Assembly (NCBI GenBank): GCA_001839685.1
Contig: MLAK01000549.1
Coordinates: forward strand, 75,117-139,116
DNA: 64,000 nt
Source: Tritrichomonas foetus
Taxonomy: Eukaryota > Parabasalia > Tritrichomonadida > Tritrichomonadidae
Reading direction: 5' to 3'
Shown one piece after another: positions 18,920 to 30,900 of this stretch. Positions within the stretch are counted from its first letter, which is position 1. The number at the start of each line of letters is the position of its first letter. Under the pieces are notes generated by a model that made no database searches, had not been told where the DNA came from, and saw only the letters and a program-made list of their open reading frames with translations. The position numbers were made by a program, and so were the translations under genes.

Positions 18920-20674
18920 CTAAAATGTGTCCCAGTCGAAAGTTCCAAACAAATCTGGTGTCTGTGGAAAAATATCATTTGTTTGTTGGTTTTGTCCAGT
19001 ATTATTTTGCTGGCTTTGATTTTGATTCTGATTTTGACTTTGCTGACTTTGACTTTGTTGATTTTGACTTTGATTTAGACTTTGTTGATTTAGATTTTGA
19101 TGATTTTGACTTTGATTCTGACTTTGTTGATTTTGATTTGAATTCTGGTTTTGATTTTGAGCATTTTGTTGTTGAGGAAACTGGCCAAGTTGACTCTGAT
19201 TTGGCATTTGATTTGGATTTTGTGGAGAAGGCTGCATTTGTTGAGGTTGCATCTGCATTGTTGGCGTTTGCATTTGCATTTGCGGCATTTGTGGTTGTTG
19301 ATTCATTGGAAATTGTGATGGAAACTGTTGTTGCATAGAATTCATTGTTGGCATTTGCGTATTCATTTGCTGTTGCTGCATTGAAATCATTGATTGTTGC
19401 ATTTGTGGATTCATTTGCGGGTTCATTGAGAAATTCATTTGTGGATTCATATTTGGATTCATTAGAGGTTGCATTTGAGGGGGTATTTGGCCATTCATAT
19501 GATTTGAAAAAGGGAAATTCATTTGATTTTGCATTTGTGGCATTGGCTGTTGCATCATTTTGTGCTCATTAGTACCACCAACGATAGTAATTTGACCCAA
19601 ATCCACCAAATTTCCACAAATTGGACAATTCCAATTCCCCGTTCCAAATGCGCGCGATAAAAATGAAACCAAATTAAAAGGCGCTGGGTGATTACATGTT
19701 CCAGATACAACAAGTGGACTCTCTTCCCTCAAATTGATCATTCTCCCACTGATTTGATTAACAATATCATGTAAACCTTTGAATTTGTATTCACGTACGC
19801 AAATCATAAATTGTGAAGCTGTATTGATTTTTTTGATGTTTAAAGTGTTTGGCATGTTTGAAAGATTCAATATATTTGTTATATCGATAGGCTGCGGATA
19901 AGGATCGTCGAACGATATTTCGCATGGATAGCCGTTTAAATCTGCCTGGAAAAGAAATTGCTGAGGATTTCCGCCTTCAAACATGAAACAGATATTCACC
20001 TGTCCAGTGGTCGAATGCATAAAATTGAATTGACCTGAACTCTGGCCGGCGGGAACCATAATTGGTCCTAGAATGAACGGAGGGTCGGCCTGGACGTTCA
20101 GAGGGTTTGGCGGTTCTTTGTAATTTGGATCGTATTGACAAATCTCGAGATGACCGACAGAAGCGAGGGGGTTAGAAAAAACGTCACGTTGCTGAGCGAG
20201 CAGATTGTTGATTTCTTTGAGGATTTCAACCAGAACTTTGTCATATCGAAGTGATTGAAATATTGAGAGGACGAGATTGAGAAGCTTGGATTTGTTTCCG
20301 CTGGCCGGAATCTGAAACTTCTGGACTATATACCGTAATTGAGAGATTCGGAGGAGTTGAACAGCTTTGTTGAGTGAATCAAAATCTTCATTTGACAGAC
20401 ATCCAGTTTGATTGGGTGATTGAGGAGCTGGTGGTGCTGTTAGCGGATTCATGTTGGCGCTGAGATTTGGACTTATTCCGTTGAATTGTGAACTGTCGAA
20501 TTCTCTTTGCATTTCTTGGTAATTAAAGCTTCCATCAATATTCATTTTCTGATTTTTCATTGAATTTTTGTTAGAACTTCTTTCAGAAATATTTTTTGAA
20601 ATGAATTGAATATATTTCTCGAAAGGAAAAAGAGATTGTAACTTTTTATATTTCTCCAAAGGGGAAAATAACAT
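18920..20674 (-). CDS. SAP and SP-RING (PIAS/Siz-type) SUMO E3 ligase
   Basis: This is a PIAS/Siz family protein, expected to transfer SUMO to nuclear targets. In the 584-residue frame: a SAP-like DNA-binding helix pair at about 105-140 (LLRISQLRYIVQKFQIPASG), a PINIT-like region at about 180-300, and an SP-RING at about 320-365 with all four zinc ligands, Cys327, His329, Cys350 and Cys353 (GTCNHPAPFN and WNCPICGNLV). Residues 375-575 are Met/Gln/Asn/Pro-rich and then nearly pure NQ/QSQ repeats. ATG 20674 opens the frame, but the first 38 residues are Lys/Phe-rich and the real start may be Met39 or Met44 (20560 or 20545). A SUMO-interacting motif was not identified. Confidence 0.85.
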   Translation of the reverse strand: MLFSPLEKYKKLQSLFPFEKYIQFISKNISERSSNKNSMKNQKMNIDGSFNYQEMQREFDSSQFNGISPNLSANMNPLTAPPAPQSPNQTGCLSNEDFDSLNKAVQLLRISQLRYIVQKFQIPASGNKSKLLNLVLSIFQSLRYDKVLVEILKEINNLLAQQRDVFSNPLASVGHLEICQYDPNYKEPPNPLNVQADPPFILGPIMVPAGQSSGQFNFMHSTTGQVNICFMFEGGNPQQFLFQADLNGYPCEISFDDPYPQPIDITNILNLSNMPNTLNIKKINTASQFMICVREYKFKGLHDIVNQISGRMINLREESPLVVSGTCNHPAPFNLVSFLSRAFGTGNWNCPICGNLVDLGQITIVGGTNEHKMMQQPMPQMQNQMNFPFSNHMNGQIPPQMQPLMNPNMNPQMNFSMNPQMNPQMQQSMISMQQQQMNTQMPTMNSMQQQFPSQFPMNQQPQMPQMQMQTPTMQMQPQQMQPSPQNPNQMPNQSQLGQFPQQQNAQNQNQNSNQNQQSQNQSQNHQNLNQQSLNQSQNQQSQSQQSQNQNQNQSQQNNTGQNQQTNDIFPQTPDLFGTFDWDTF

Positions 20675-21344
20675 TGAATTGAATAAATGTTTGCAACTTT
20701 TTATATTAATTCAATATCCATATTGAATAAGAAACTATGAAGAATATAGATTTGAATGTTTTTGTATCTTGTCGTTTTTGAAAAAATGAGAAAGTTTTTT
20801 TTTTCTGATCCATGCCGCCTTTTTTTGAGAAGAAACGCTTTCAGAAATAAATTCAAATAAATGGAATTCTTCAAAATTCATTGGAATAAACATCGTATAT
20901 GAAATAACAGGGAATTATTTTCTGCAATTCGGAAAGAATAAGACCAAACTTTTTCAATAAATAATTGCTCATAAAATCGAAATAATAGATGTGGATACCA
21001 AACTTTTTCTGATCTCAAACCAAGTAATACTTGAAAAAGTGATAGTATTTCCACTTTTTTGCCAAAATATTAGACGATCATTTGACCTTAAACCGCCACA
21101 CAAACCTTTGAGCTGATTCTTCTTTGCTTGATGTTTAAAATGGTGAATGGATTTACCTACACTTCAAATTAACAATTACTTGATCAAATACCAACCAAAA
21201 AGTTCATTCATGTTCAGTGAACACTCTCCCGGTTTCTTAGAGAATTAGAATCAATTTTCGTTAAGAAACAAATCATTAACTAATGATTTTTTAAAACGGT
21301 TTTCTCAAGAGTGGCACTTTTTTGTTTGGCCGACCTTTTCGAGA
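20675..21344. other. Divergent promoter region
   Basis: About 670 bases lie between the SP-RING gene and the ribosomal protein uS14 gene. The region holds at least five ACTTTTT or AAAAAGT words (about 20695, 20958, 21002, 21034 and 21053). AACGGTTT at 21295-21302 lies 43 bases before the uS14 ATG. No gene is seen. Confidence 0.6.
21295..21302 (+). promoter_or_regulatory. AACGGTTT core-promoter candidate of uS14
   Basis: AACGGTTT lies 43 bases before the uS14 ATG. It resembles the M3 core-promoter motif reported for Trichomonas vaginalis as I recall it; the exact consensus was not checked. Confidence 0.4.
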
Positions 21345-21518
21345 ATGCCAGTCGACTTTGTACCAAAGCACAACCGTGAAAACGCTAAAGGAAGTTTCGC
21401 TCGTGGATGCCGCGTTTGCCAAAAACGCCGTGGTGTTATCCGCTCATATGGACTCAACATGTGCCGCAGATGCTTCCGTGAACGTGCTACAGTTCTTGGA
21501 TTCAAGAAATACGATTAA
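21345..21518 (+). CDS. RPS29: Ribosomal protein uS14 (S29)
   Basis: A 57-codon frame encodes a complete eukaryotic uS14, a zinc-binding protein of the small-subunit head. The body matches the family closely: GCRVCQKRRGVIRSYGLNMC followed by RRCFRERATVLGFKKYD to the end. Zinc ligands are Cys22, Cys25, Cys40 and Cys43 in the CxxC-x14-CxxC arrangement. Length is within one residue of animal and fungal homologues, and the C-terminal Asp is kept. Codons prefer CGT, CGC, GTT and ATC, as expected for a highly expressed gene. The longer overlapping frame in another phase (21322-21540) has no such similarity. ATG 21345 gives MPVDFVPKHN as the start. Confidence 0.96.
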   Translation: MPVDFVPKHNRENAKGSFARGCRVCQKRRGVIRSYGLNMCRRCFRERATVLGFKKYD

Positions 21519-22317
21519 GCCAAACAAGTATCAGAACTAAACCTCTTTTTGTTCTCAACTCACTCTTCATGCTCATTTTCATTCGATTTTTTTATTTTAT
21601 TTTCATTCATATTTATTTCATTGAATTTTTTTTATTGATTGGTTTCCTTTTAGAAAAAGCATTAAAGAAAGACATTTCTTTTTTATTCTGCGCTTTTTCA
21701 AAAAAAAAAACATAATTTTTATTTTAATGATATGATATTTTCTAAATTGTATTTATTAGTTCCAAAAACTATTTACAATTTGGGATATTGATCAAAGAAA
21801 TATATCAGAGATTTTCATAATAATTTCGCAAGTAAAAGGAGACCAAATGGATAATTCGAATCTTAACAGCTGATGCAAAATTGACTCATTATTTAGTCAT
21901 TAACTTACCAAATAATTATTCAAAATTCGAAATCTTGATGTTTTCAGATACCACTTTTTCTATATTTATCTGATCTTATAATAACTTTTTGTCTTTATTG
22001 GGTCATATAAATATAGAAATATTTTTGTTGATATACATTCAAAAAGTTCTCCGAAAATTATCTGAAAATCCTTCACTTGGACTTTTTTCTCTTATTTCTG
22101 CGAGAAAGCAATATTTAGCAAGTGTAATTTTTCCATCATGAAATTGTGATCTTTTTGGTGTCGAATATGATGATAGTGTAAATACATATGAGATGTAAAT
22201 TCAGTTATTATAAGATGGCAAATTGAATCATTATTTGGTCACAAGGTTACCCTTCCAGATAAGTATTCAAAATTCGCAATTAGATCAATTTTCATATAAT
22301 AAACGGTCATTTGACGA
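21519..22317. other. Intergenic with diverged direct repeat
   Basis: About 800 bases precede the surface-protein gene. A segment near 21875-21932 recurs in diverged form near 22217-22280 (shared ATTGA-TCATTATTT-GTCA and TATTCAAAATTCG blocks). Words ACTTTTT/AAAAAGT appear near 21951, 21985 and 22043. No gene is seen. Confidence 0.5.
22300..22311 (+). promoter_or_regulatory. TAAACGG-TCATT core-promoter candidate
   Basis: TAAACGGTCATT directly precedes ATG 22318 by six bases, fusing a TAAACGG word with a TCATT initiator-like word. The same composite, TAAACGTTCATT, lies before the minus-strand gene at 38478. A transcription start at the A of TCA would leave a leader of nine bases. Confidence 0.45.
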
Positions 22318-24507
22318 ATGACAATCTTTTTGCTTTTCTTTTTTGGCCAATCACAAATTTTGTACTATAATGCTACAGCGACAGACGAACAAAAATGCGG
22401 AGATTCGACAGGATGCAATTACATTACTCTGAATTCTTCAATTAATATCGGAGACACCGTTCAAATTCTCTCAAAGACAATCGAAAACGAAGACGCAAAA
22501 AATTTCATTAACGTAGTGAATGCTTCATTACATAAAAATTTAACAATTATTGGAAACAATACAATTATTTCTAATCCAGGATACGAACCTTCAGAAAATG
22601 CCGCTTTTCATGTTCAAAATGCAACAATTTGTTTAAGAAGTTTATCTTTTAAGAATTTTCTAATTCCAATTTTAAATGGATTGAATTGCACATATTTTGT
22701 TAGTGACTGTTCATTTGGAAATTCAAAATGTACAGTTTCAGCATTACTTGCTTTCGTTAATTCTAATGTAGAATTTAATAATACATTAATTAATGATAAT
22801 GAAGCAAATACACAATCTTTATTTGTTGGTGTAAATTCCACTGTTTCTTTCAATAACATGAATGCATCAACAAACTTTTTAGAATCACGTGATATTCGAG
22901 CAGCTTTTCATTTCCTTGGATCGAATATTACTTTTAATAATTCCACATTTTTCTCAAACACATTAAAACTTCCAATTTGCGCTTCTTCGAATTCCAGCAA
23001 TATTTTCTTTTTCGATTCATTTTTCGAGTTCAATAGTGCTTATTGTGTTATTGCTTTAGAATATAACGCATCATCAATCTTTGATAATGTCTATTTCAAA
23101 AGCAATCGTGCAGCTATTGCTGCTGGCGGTATGGAATCCATATTTAATTTCACAAATTGTCAAGTCCATGATCAAGAAAGTGAAGAAATGTTAATTGGCT
23201 TGTCTGAAACCGACATTCTTGTACAAAACTGTAGTTTTATTAATTCTGTTTTAGCTTCGCTTGCTTTTCATAATTTGATTTCCAATTTTTCTAAAAAGCT
23301 CACGTTTATAGATGTGAACATTTCGCATGTGAAGTCAAAGATTTCACTCTTTACTGCTGTTGGTGGTGAAGTTCTTTTGAGAAATGTTCAAATAATGAAT
23401 ATCAAATCAGACGCTGAAATTATTGCTTATACTCAACAAGGCGATGGTAATACTATTATCGAAAATTCCAATTTTGAACTCCTTGCATCAACGAGTAAAG
23501 TAGCAACCGCACTTTCTGTAATGAATACAACATCCATTAAACTGATGAATGTAACTATTACCCAAAATCAGGTTTGTGGAGCACTTTTTGAAAATTCAAC
23601 AGTTTATGTGGAAAATTCCAATTTTTCTTATAATCAATGTCTACCACAAGGCAATTCATTACCACTCGCTATACTCACGAATTCACTCGCAGATAACGTA
23701 ACAATTAAAAATTCTCACTTTTTAAATAACACTGCGTTAACGGGATCCGTTTTCTTTATGAATACAACTTCTATTCTTGAAAATTTAGTATTTTCAGGGA
23801 ATCAAGCTGTTCAAGGTGCAGCAGTTTTTGCAGCCGGTATGAACATAATTGCACGAAATGTGAATTTCACCGATAACAATGCCATGGCTCAAGGTGGTGC
23901 TATTTCTTTGACGGAAGGAAATGCCTTATTTGAAAATTGTAACTTTTTGCGAAACTCATCACCAGATGGAGGTGTGGCAATTATTCGTGATGCATATAAC
24001 ATAACATTTAGAAAAGCTATGGTTAAAAGAAATAACTCGACTAATTCTTCATTCATTAATTCAGAAGGTCCAAAAGTCTTCATCACTCTTGAGGACACTG
24101 ACGTTGATGATTCACCAGAAAAAGCTTTATTTTTAGATGATCATAATCATATTGCATTTAAAAATGCCCGTTTTAATTGTAAGGTTCGTTGTCAGTCAGT
24201 TGAAAAGCTTCCGCCAAAATCAAATGCTCACAATAACAATAATAAAAACAACAACATGAATGTAAATAAAAACAACAACAATAAAAACATGGAAAAGGAA
24301 AAAAATATGGAAAATGAGATTGATGAAGATATTGAAATTGAAAATCCACTGAATGAGCCTGGTGATGATATGTCATTTACAATTTTGTGGATCATATTTA
24401 TACCTCTGGCTTTTATGATAGCTGCAGTTTTGTATTGTAGATTGGGCCATCGTGGATTGAAAAGGTTTTTTAATTCACTTTTCAAGAAAAACAAATACGA
24501 TTTGTAA
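22318..24507 (+). CDS. Pmp-like beta-helix surface protein with one TM
   Basis: The 729-residue protein looks like a type I surface protein. It has a signal peptide (MTIFLLFFFGQSQILYY), a long ectodomain of irregular 20-25 residue beta-helix turns, a charged Asn/Lys/Glu-rich spacer (about 625-680), one membrane span near 685-705 (ILWIIFIPLAFMIAAVLYC) and a short basic tail (RGLKRFFNSLFKKNKYDL). The turns carry many FxNSxF/FENCNF elements, plus GGAI and GGVA near 520-550, the paired motif types of chlamydial polymorphic membrane proteins. Trichomonads have a Pmp-like family proposed in host-surface interaction; adhesion is inferred, not shown. Many Asn-X-Ser/Thr sites suit N-glycosylation. The ATG is six bases after an initiator-like TCATT. 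Confidence 0.8.
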   Translation: MTIFLLFFFGQSQILYYNATATDEQKCGDSTGCNYITLNSSINIGDTVQILSKTIENEDAKNFINVVNASLHKNLTIIGNNTIISNPGYEPSENAAFHVQNATICLRSLSFKNFLIPILNGLNCTYFVSDCSFGNSKCTVSALLAFVNSNVEFNNTLINDNEANTQSLFVGVNSTVSFNNMNASTNFLESRDIRAAFHFLGSNITFNNSTFFSNTLKLPICASSNSSNIFFFDSFFEFNSAYCVIALEYNASSIFDNVYFKSNRAAIAAGGMESIFNFTNCQVHDQESEEMLIGLSETDILVQNCSFINSVLASLAFHNLISNFSKKLTFIDVNISHVKSKISLFTAVGGEVLLRNVQIMNIKSDAEIIAYTQQGDGNTIIENSNFELLASTSKVATALSVMNTTSIKLMNVTITQNQVCGALFENSTVYVENSNFSYNQCLPQGNSLPLAILTNSLADNVTIKNSHFLNNTALTGSVFFMNTTSILENLVFSGNQAVQGAAVFAAGMNIIARNVNFTDNNAMAQGGAISLTEGNALFENCNFLRNSSPDGGVAIIRDAYNITFRKAMVKRNNSTNSSFINSEGPKVFITLEDTDVDDSPEKALFLDDHNHIAFKNARFNCKVRCQSVEKLPPKSNAHNNNNKNNNMNVNKNNNNKNMEKEKNMENEIDEDIEIENPLNEPGDDMSFTILWIIFIPLAFMIAAVLYCRLGHRGLKRFFNSLFKKNKYDL

Positions 24508-24960
24508 TATTTGCGTATATTATACTATTTCATCTATCAATAAAAAATGTTAAATACATAATTATCTATTATTATTATTATTATTTCCTTCGCTTTATAA
24601 AAAGTCGAGTCAAAGAAAAGAATGAATTGAATGATGAAATACCATGGTTTTTCAATGATCTTTTCAACCAATATATTTTAGTAATTCAGAAAGCAATTAT
24701 GATTTTGACTCCCATGGCAAAGTTAACATAGCAAATTAAACTTTCAGAAACAGAGGAGTATCACAAAGTCTTAAATATAATCTCAAAATTATTTGGAAAG
24801 ATGAATCGAGAAGTTTGAACAATGAAAAAAGTAATAATAATAACAAAAGTAGTATAATAGATGACGCATAGTATACTATTTACATAACAAAAAAATTGGA
24901 TTATACTACATCCAATTTATCTTTATGAACTAATAATTATAGTGAAATCAATGGGGACAA
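24508..24960. other. Convergent intergenic region
   Basis: About 450 bases lie between the 3' ends of the surface-protein and BEACH genes. A short (ATT)n microsatellite is at about 24565-24586. Nothing else is recognised. Confidence 0.6.
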
Positions 24961-27900
24961 TTAAATATTGATACTTCCATAACGTAATGTTCCTGATTCG
25001 GTTCCAATTAACAATTGTTGGTTCGGTAATTTGTAATAATTAATTGAAGAGATTGGACTTTCAGTTTCAATAATCATTTTGATTTGCATGAAATCGAATG
25101 CATTATATAAATACACTTTCTTTTTATCATCAGCAATGATTAAATAATCATGTTCACTAGAAATATTCGTTGCTGCAACAATTGATGTAATGGCAAAGTT
25201 CAAAACTTCGCTTTTTATGAGTTCTCCATTTAATGAATAGCCGAAAAGTTTTGATTTATTTTGGTTATTATTCGTTGCTACGAAAATAATAATTCCAAAA
25301 CCTTCACAAATCAAACATTTATTGATCTTTCCAAAGCTTTTATCAATATTAAACGATCGAATAAATCGAAGTTCATCAGCAGTACATACGACTGCCAAAT
25401 TATTGCGCGATACAGAAACAATAATTCTAAAAACTTCACTTCCACAAATTGTAGAAATTGGCTTTTTATGTGCATTCATTGATAAATTCTCATTAGAAAT
25501 AATTCCATCAGAATCACCAGAAAATATTACATTTCCTACACAACAAATGGCTTTAATTTCATTAACATGGAAAGAATTTGGTACCTTTTGGATTTTATCC
25601 GATTCGAATGTCAAGATTTCATTGGAACTTTTCACAACTGCTGCAAATGATGTTTGTGACAGACAAATAAAATCTGACAAATAGTTGATTTGTTCTTTTG
25701 ACAAATTGTTTTTCAAGTTAAAAACTCGACCGTCACGATGAATAGTGATTTGTTTATCAGATGAACAACAAATAGGATTGTTTGCTGAAATTAAAAGAGT
25801 GGAATAACTGTAATTATATGTTGGTGAAGATGAAGGTGAACGTTTTGGATGTGGATTTTCAAATAACTGTTGGGGAATTTGGCCAACATGAGAAAGAAGT
25901 TCTTCAATTTGTTCTTTGCCGGCTTTATAGTTTTGCCAAACGTTTGGATAAAGGTGTGGATCAAAAACATTATCAGAATCTTCAGCGGCTTGTCCAGTTT
26001 GTTTGAATCCCCAAATTAAATCTATCCATTCATTCAAATGAAGGGAAGCATATTCTGACTCTAAAGCACAGCGGTTCTTATATATAAAGTCAATTGCACT
26101 GGTGGACCAGACAGGTAATTCAACATTATCAATTCCACCACCAAAGGCAAATTTGTCAACATTTTTCAGGAAATCGGAACAGAAAAAGAATTCAGGAATT
26201 AGTTCACGGAAATTAAATGAAGTACCCACAACACGATCATAAGAATTAGAAATTGATGAGAATAAACGATGTGCTACATCGAATTTTCCATCTTGCATAG
26301 AAATATGAAGCGAGGTGAATGGCTCAAGTCTAACTAGGTAATGAAATACATGAAATGCACAAGAATAAGTTGATCTATATAGAAAATTATCTTCTTCAAG
26401 TGTATCCATTCTTAAAATCTTAAGTTTATTGAGACGTGATGGATTTAAAGCACCAACAGGCTTAGATAAATCTCGATAGATTTTGGAATCGTCGATATTT
26501 AAAACTTCGCTTGAATAATCCTGAATGATCCATGGGAAGACTGGGTAAGCGTAAGCCGAATGAAAAGTTCGTCCACTTAAATAGTTTAACCAAGTTAAAT
26601 ATTCAAAATTTGAAATATTTCTTCGACACCATTGATCAGTGAGATCGTTAAGAAATTCACGAGTTGGAAATTGAACAGGAAGAAGAGCCATTAACAGTTT
26701 TATTTGGGAATTTTTATGGAAATTAAATAAAATTGAATGTCTTTGCTTAGTTACAACTTCAATTGCTGTTTGTCGTTGTAAAATAAACATTGGAAGAATA
26801 TGAATAATACAATTTGTATCAATTTCCAATAATTTTCCATTTGATGGAATAAACCTCAATATCTTGCTCGAATCATTATTATTGGTTTTCGAGTTTGAAA
26901 TTACGTAAAAAGTTCCATTTATTGACTTAGAAACTTTAATTCGTTCACATTGTGCTTCAAAAAGAGTTTCAATCGAGTCTATTCGATTTTCAACGTTTGG
27001 ATCAGAATCATTTTGCTGAGATTTCAAATGAGAACTATCAAATCCACAATTTCGCTTCAAAATGACTGGTCGTAATGATGAATCCACAAAAGATGACCGT
27101 TTAAAGTGACTTTGGTTTCGTGTGTATATTTGATGAGAAAGTTGTTGCCAATCCCGCTTCCCATGGATTTTAGTAGCAAGATTAATTGAATAATTCTTTA
27201 GGTTTTTAGGAACTTGTGAAACTAAGCCTGAAAAAACATCAACTAGATTTTTATGCGTGTCAGGAAGTATTGTTGGTGCATTTTCTGAAAATTGAGTCAA
27301 TGTAGTAAAGTATATTTCATTCATTTTATTAGCTTGAATTACATAAGCATGAATTGCTTGAGGAAGTTCATCATAAAATGAGCTACCTTGGAATGATGAA
27401 AAGCTGGAATTCGAATCTTCACTCAATTTAGGCACAGATGAAGTATGATTTGCTGGAACAAAGTCAACTCTAGGTGCACAAGGAGGAACTTTCAAATTAA
27501 TACCTGATGAGTTATTGATGGTTGGAGTAACAATTGATGAAGTTAATTCTGTTTCTTCAGTATCAACATTAGTAAAATCATAGCAAAAATCATTGGAGAC
27601 ATCACTGGAAACATCAGAATGTCTTCGTCTATGTCTTCGTGGAGGTGTTGGGGGTGTTGGATATTTTGGAGAAACTGGAGAATTCCGATCATTTGTCATT
27701 ATTTGACTATTTTCACGTTTTGATGTATTGCTTCCCATTACAGATCGATCAAAAACAAGTCGTCTTCGATTCCTAGATCGGTTTGTTGTCATTATTTGTG
27801 AACTGGAATGATGTGAAAGTGATTTAGCAATAAGAAAAGAAAAATTATCTTTCTTTTTAAGTAAATCACAAATTAATGGAGATAAAGGAGCACACTCTGC

Positions 27901-30900
27901 TTGACTCTGGCTTTGACAATAAAAGTAGCAAAGCATAGATAAAAGTGGCCTCAATTTTTCCTCTTTTAGTGCTGACCCAAAAAAGATTAATGACTGTGCA
28001 AGTGATTTATCTGCCCAAGAACCATTACTATCCAAGCAAAGAGAAAAATAAGAAACAGGTAATTTTGTGGTATCACCAGAATAAACATTTACAAGTGTGA
28101 TTAAATCAGGAACTTGCGCATCAAATTTTTTCTTTTGTCGATCAACTGAATCAAATGCTTCAAATAAAGGTGTTAATGAAGGAGATTCATATGTTTTATA
28201 ATGGAAGAATAATGATTCTGCAAGTAATTCAGTAAATTCTACAGTTACTTGCGTTACAGGTCTTTTGGCAATTAATGCGAATACAAAGTTCAAAAATAAC
28301 GATCGAAATTCACTTAAATCAGCAGTAGTGATTGTAGATATTGAATCTAAAATACCAATGGCTGTTCTCAGCAATGATGGTGATACTGAACAAATCGATG
28401 AAAGGATTTTCACTGATATTTTGTCGGCATTATCAATTTTCAAAGGAAGTGAAAATCGTCGATGTGATTGTATAAGGGATTGGAAATAATGATTTGTATT
28501 TATCATATTTTCACGTTGATCAGGAGTTTGTTTCTCTTCTTCTTCTTTATCATGACGTGATCTTCGAAGTGACCAATAAATTAATAAGAAAAGGAAAAGT
28601 GAAGTAGCTGATTCAGCAATCGCAATTACGTTTTCTTCAATGTCAACAATTGACGATAATATTTTTGCAAAAACTTCATTCAATTCATGTGGTGCTGCGA
28701 TTGAAATGGCTATTGCAAAATGAAGGTATTGTAAACGTGTCGGAAAGAGTGGTGCTTCTAAAATATTATTCAGGTTGAGGCTATTTGGGACATTTAAACA
28801 TATTCGAATAGTTTCAACAAGTAATGAATTATCCGGAACAAAACTATTATTTAGAATTCTTTGACTTTGAATAATAAGGAGCATTAAAATCATTTCAGTT
28901 TGTTCAGGTGAAGGATCAGGAAACATTTTTGCAAATAAACCCATCCATTTTATTCTTACATCTTCACTTTGATGTAAAAAGATGTAAAACCATTCACCTT
29001 TCATATCAAACTCAGTTTGTAAACCAAGATCAATAATGTAAGATACAACATTTAATAATTCTAAAGCATGTTCAGGTTCAGTAGCTTTTTGAATTGCTTG
29101 GAAGAGGAATTGTGCATCTTTTTGATTAATCTTCTGAATACTAATTACAGATTTTATTAAAGAAATGAATAATTTCCTAATTGATTGTGCTTTGAACTCT
29201 AGTGTTTTTTGATATGATAACGAAGAAATTGAAGATGATGTTCGGAAAATTCCATTAGAATGAACTTGAGGAATTCGACTATTTGATAAACTAGCTGTTA
29301 TTCGTGGAATTCTTCTGGTTGATCTAGTTGGTGTTCGATGAATAGGTGGTGGTATTTCATCTTCAAATGAATCATAACTCATTTCTTCAGTATTAATAAT
29401 AGATGGCGAAGGAATATTTGAGCTTGGACTCCAATTAAAGTATTGACTTTTGTTTTTTGTAATTCCTTCACAAAAATCATTGTTAAGTGATCCATTTAGT
29501 CCATTTTTATGAAAACCTATCTTTTGATCGAATATTTTGGGTGCATCAAGATCAATAACAAACATTTTGCGCTGGATTTGATAGTTTTCATTCATTGCTT
29601 GAGGTAAACTATCAGTTGGATTTGTAAACCAATGAAACATGTGAAGAAGGAATGGAATAGTCATGAAAATTTCAGAGAATATTCCAATACGTTGCCAATC
29701 AGTGACAACTTGAACTTGGACATCAATTGATGCATGCGACCAAATATCAAAATTATAGAAAATATTTTGAGCAAAAGATTTTCTGAGTTCTTCTGATCGC
29801 ATTTTTGGTATTTGATCAACCATGAAATGCCACAAATCGATCGATAAATCAGAAGGTCGAGCTTTTTCAAGAAAATAGCCTATAATAGCAAATCCATTTT
29901 TTTCTAGTATTTGTATTGAAGTTGTATCAGATTTAGGCAAAATATTAAATATTAGATGCAAAAGTGATGGTAATAATTGATACTTACGATCAATTTTCCT
30001 AAACAGTGATAATAAGATATTAATTGAATGAGTTACTTCAAAAGATCGAAGGAATTTACAACAATATTTAATTGGGATTCCATTAAATGTTGCAAGCATG
30101 TTATTTGAAATCAATTTCTTATTTACCATGAACTCAGATGAAAATTGATAAACTCTATGTGATTGAAAAACAGAAGGTGGTAGTGAATCTTCAACTGAGA
30201 GTTCATCAGGCGCAAAATTGGCAGAAAGGGAAATTGAATACATTTGAATTGGTTCTGGATCAAAAGTATCATTAGTAGATTTGGAATTATGAAAATGATC
30301 ATGAAAAGAGGTAAAGAATTGAAAAGTATAATCATAATTTCCTAAATCAATTTGTGGGAGAGATAAACCTGCTTTTACACTACTGTCAAAACTGACAGTA
30401 AAACCTTCTGATGGTTTTAACATTATAGATAATTCAAACCATCGTTTAATTGGATAATCGGCATCAATTAACTTTTGGAATGTATCTTCTTCAGTATCAA
30501 TCATATAAAGTAGTGAGTGTGAAAGAAAAGAAACAGTAAAAGTGTTTGGACCACCTTTCAAAACAAAAAAGTTTCGATGTGGTTCATTAGATTCAATGAA
30601 AATGTGAGAAAGAACTAAAAATCCATTTTCTATCATTGATGCTGGAATTGAATCAACAGTAATATGTGAACCAGGTGAAGAAAATTGGATTCTTGGTCTT
30701 AAAGCAACATCACTTCCTTGTTCAATAATAATTCTGAGATATTTAAGGCATTCTTCAATATCATCATCACATTCAAAACATCGAAAAAAAGCTTTTAATG
30801 ATTCAGGGTTTGATATTGTCATGGAAATTAAAGAAAAAAGATCATATCGTTTTGGATTTTTCTTCCGAAAGATAATTGAAGGAACTTGTCCAATCAAACA

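Noticed and set aside
21322..21540. 72-codon frame overlapping uS14
   Set aside because: It starts with TTG and is out of phase with the clear ribosomal protein frame.
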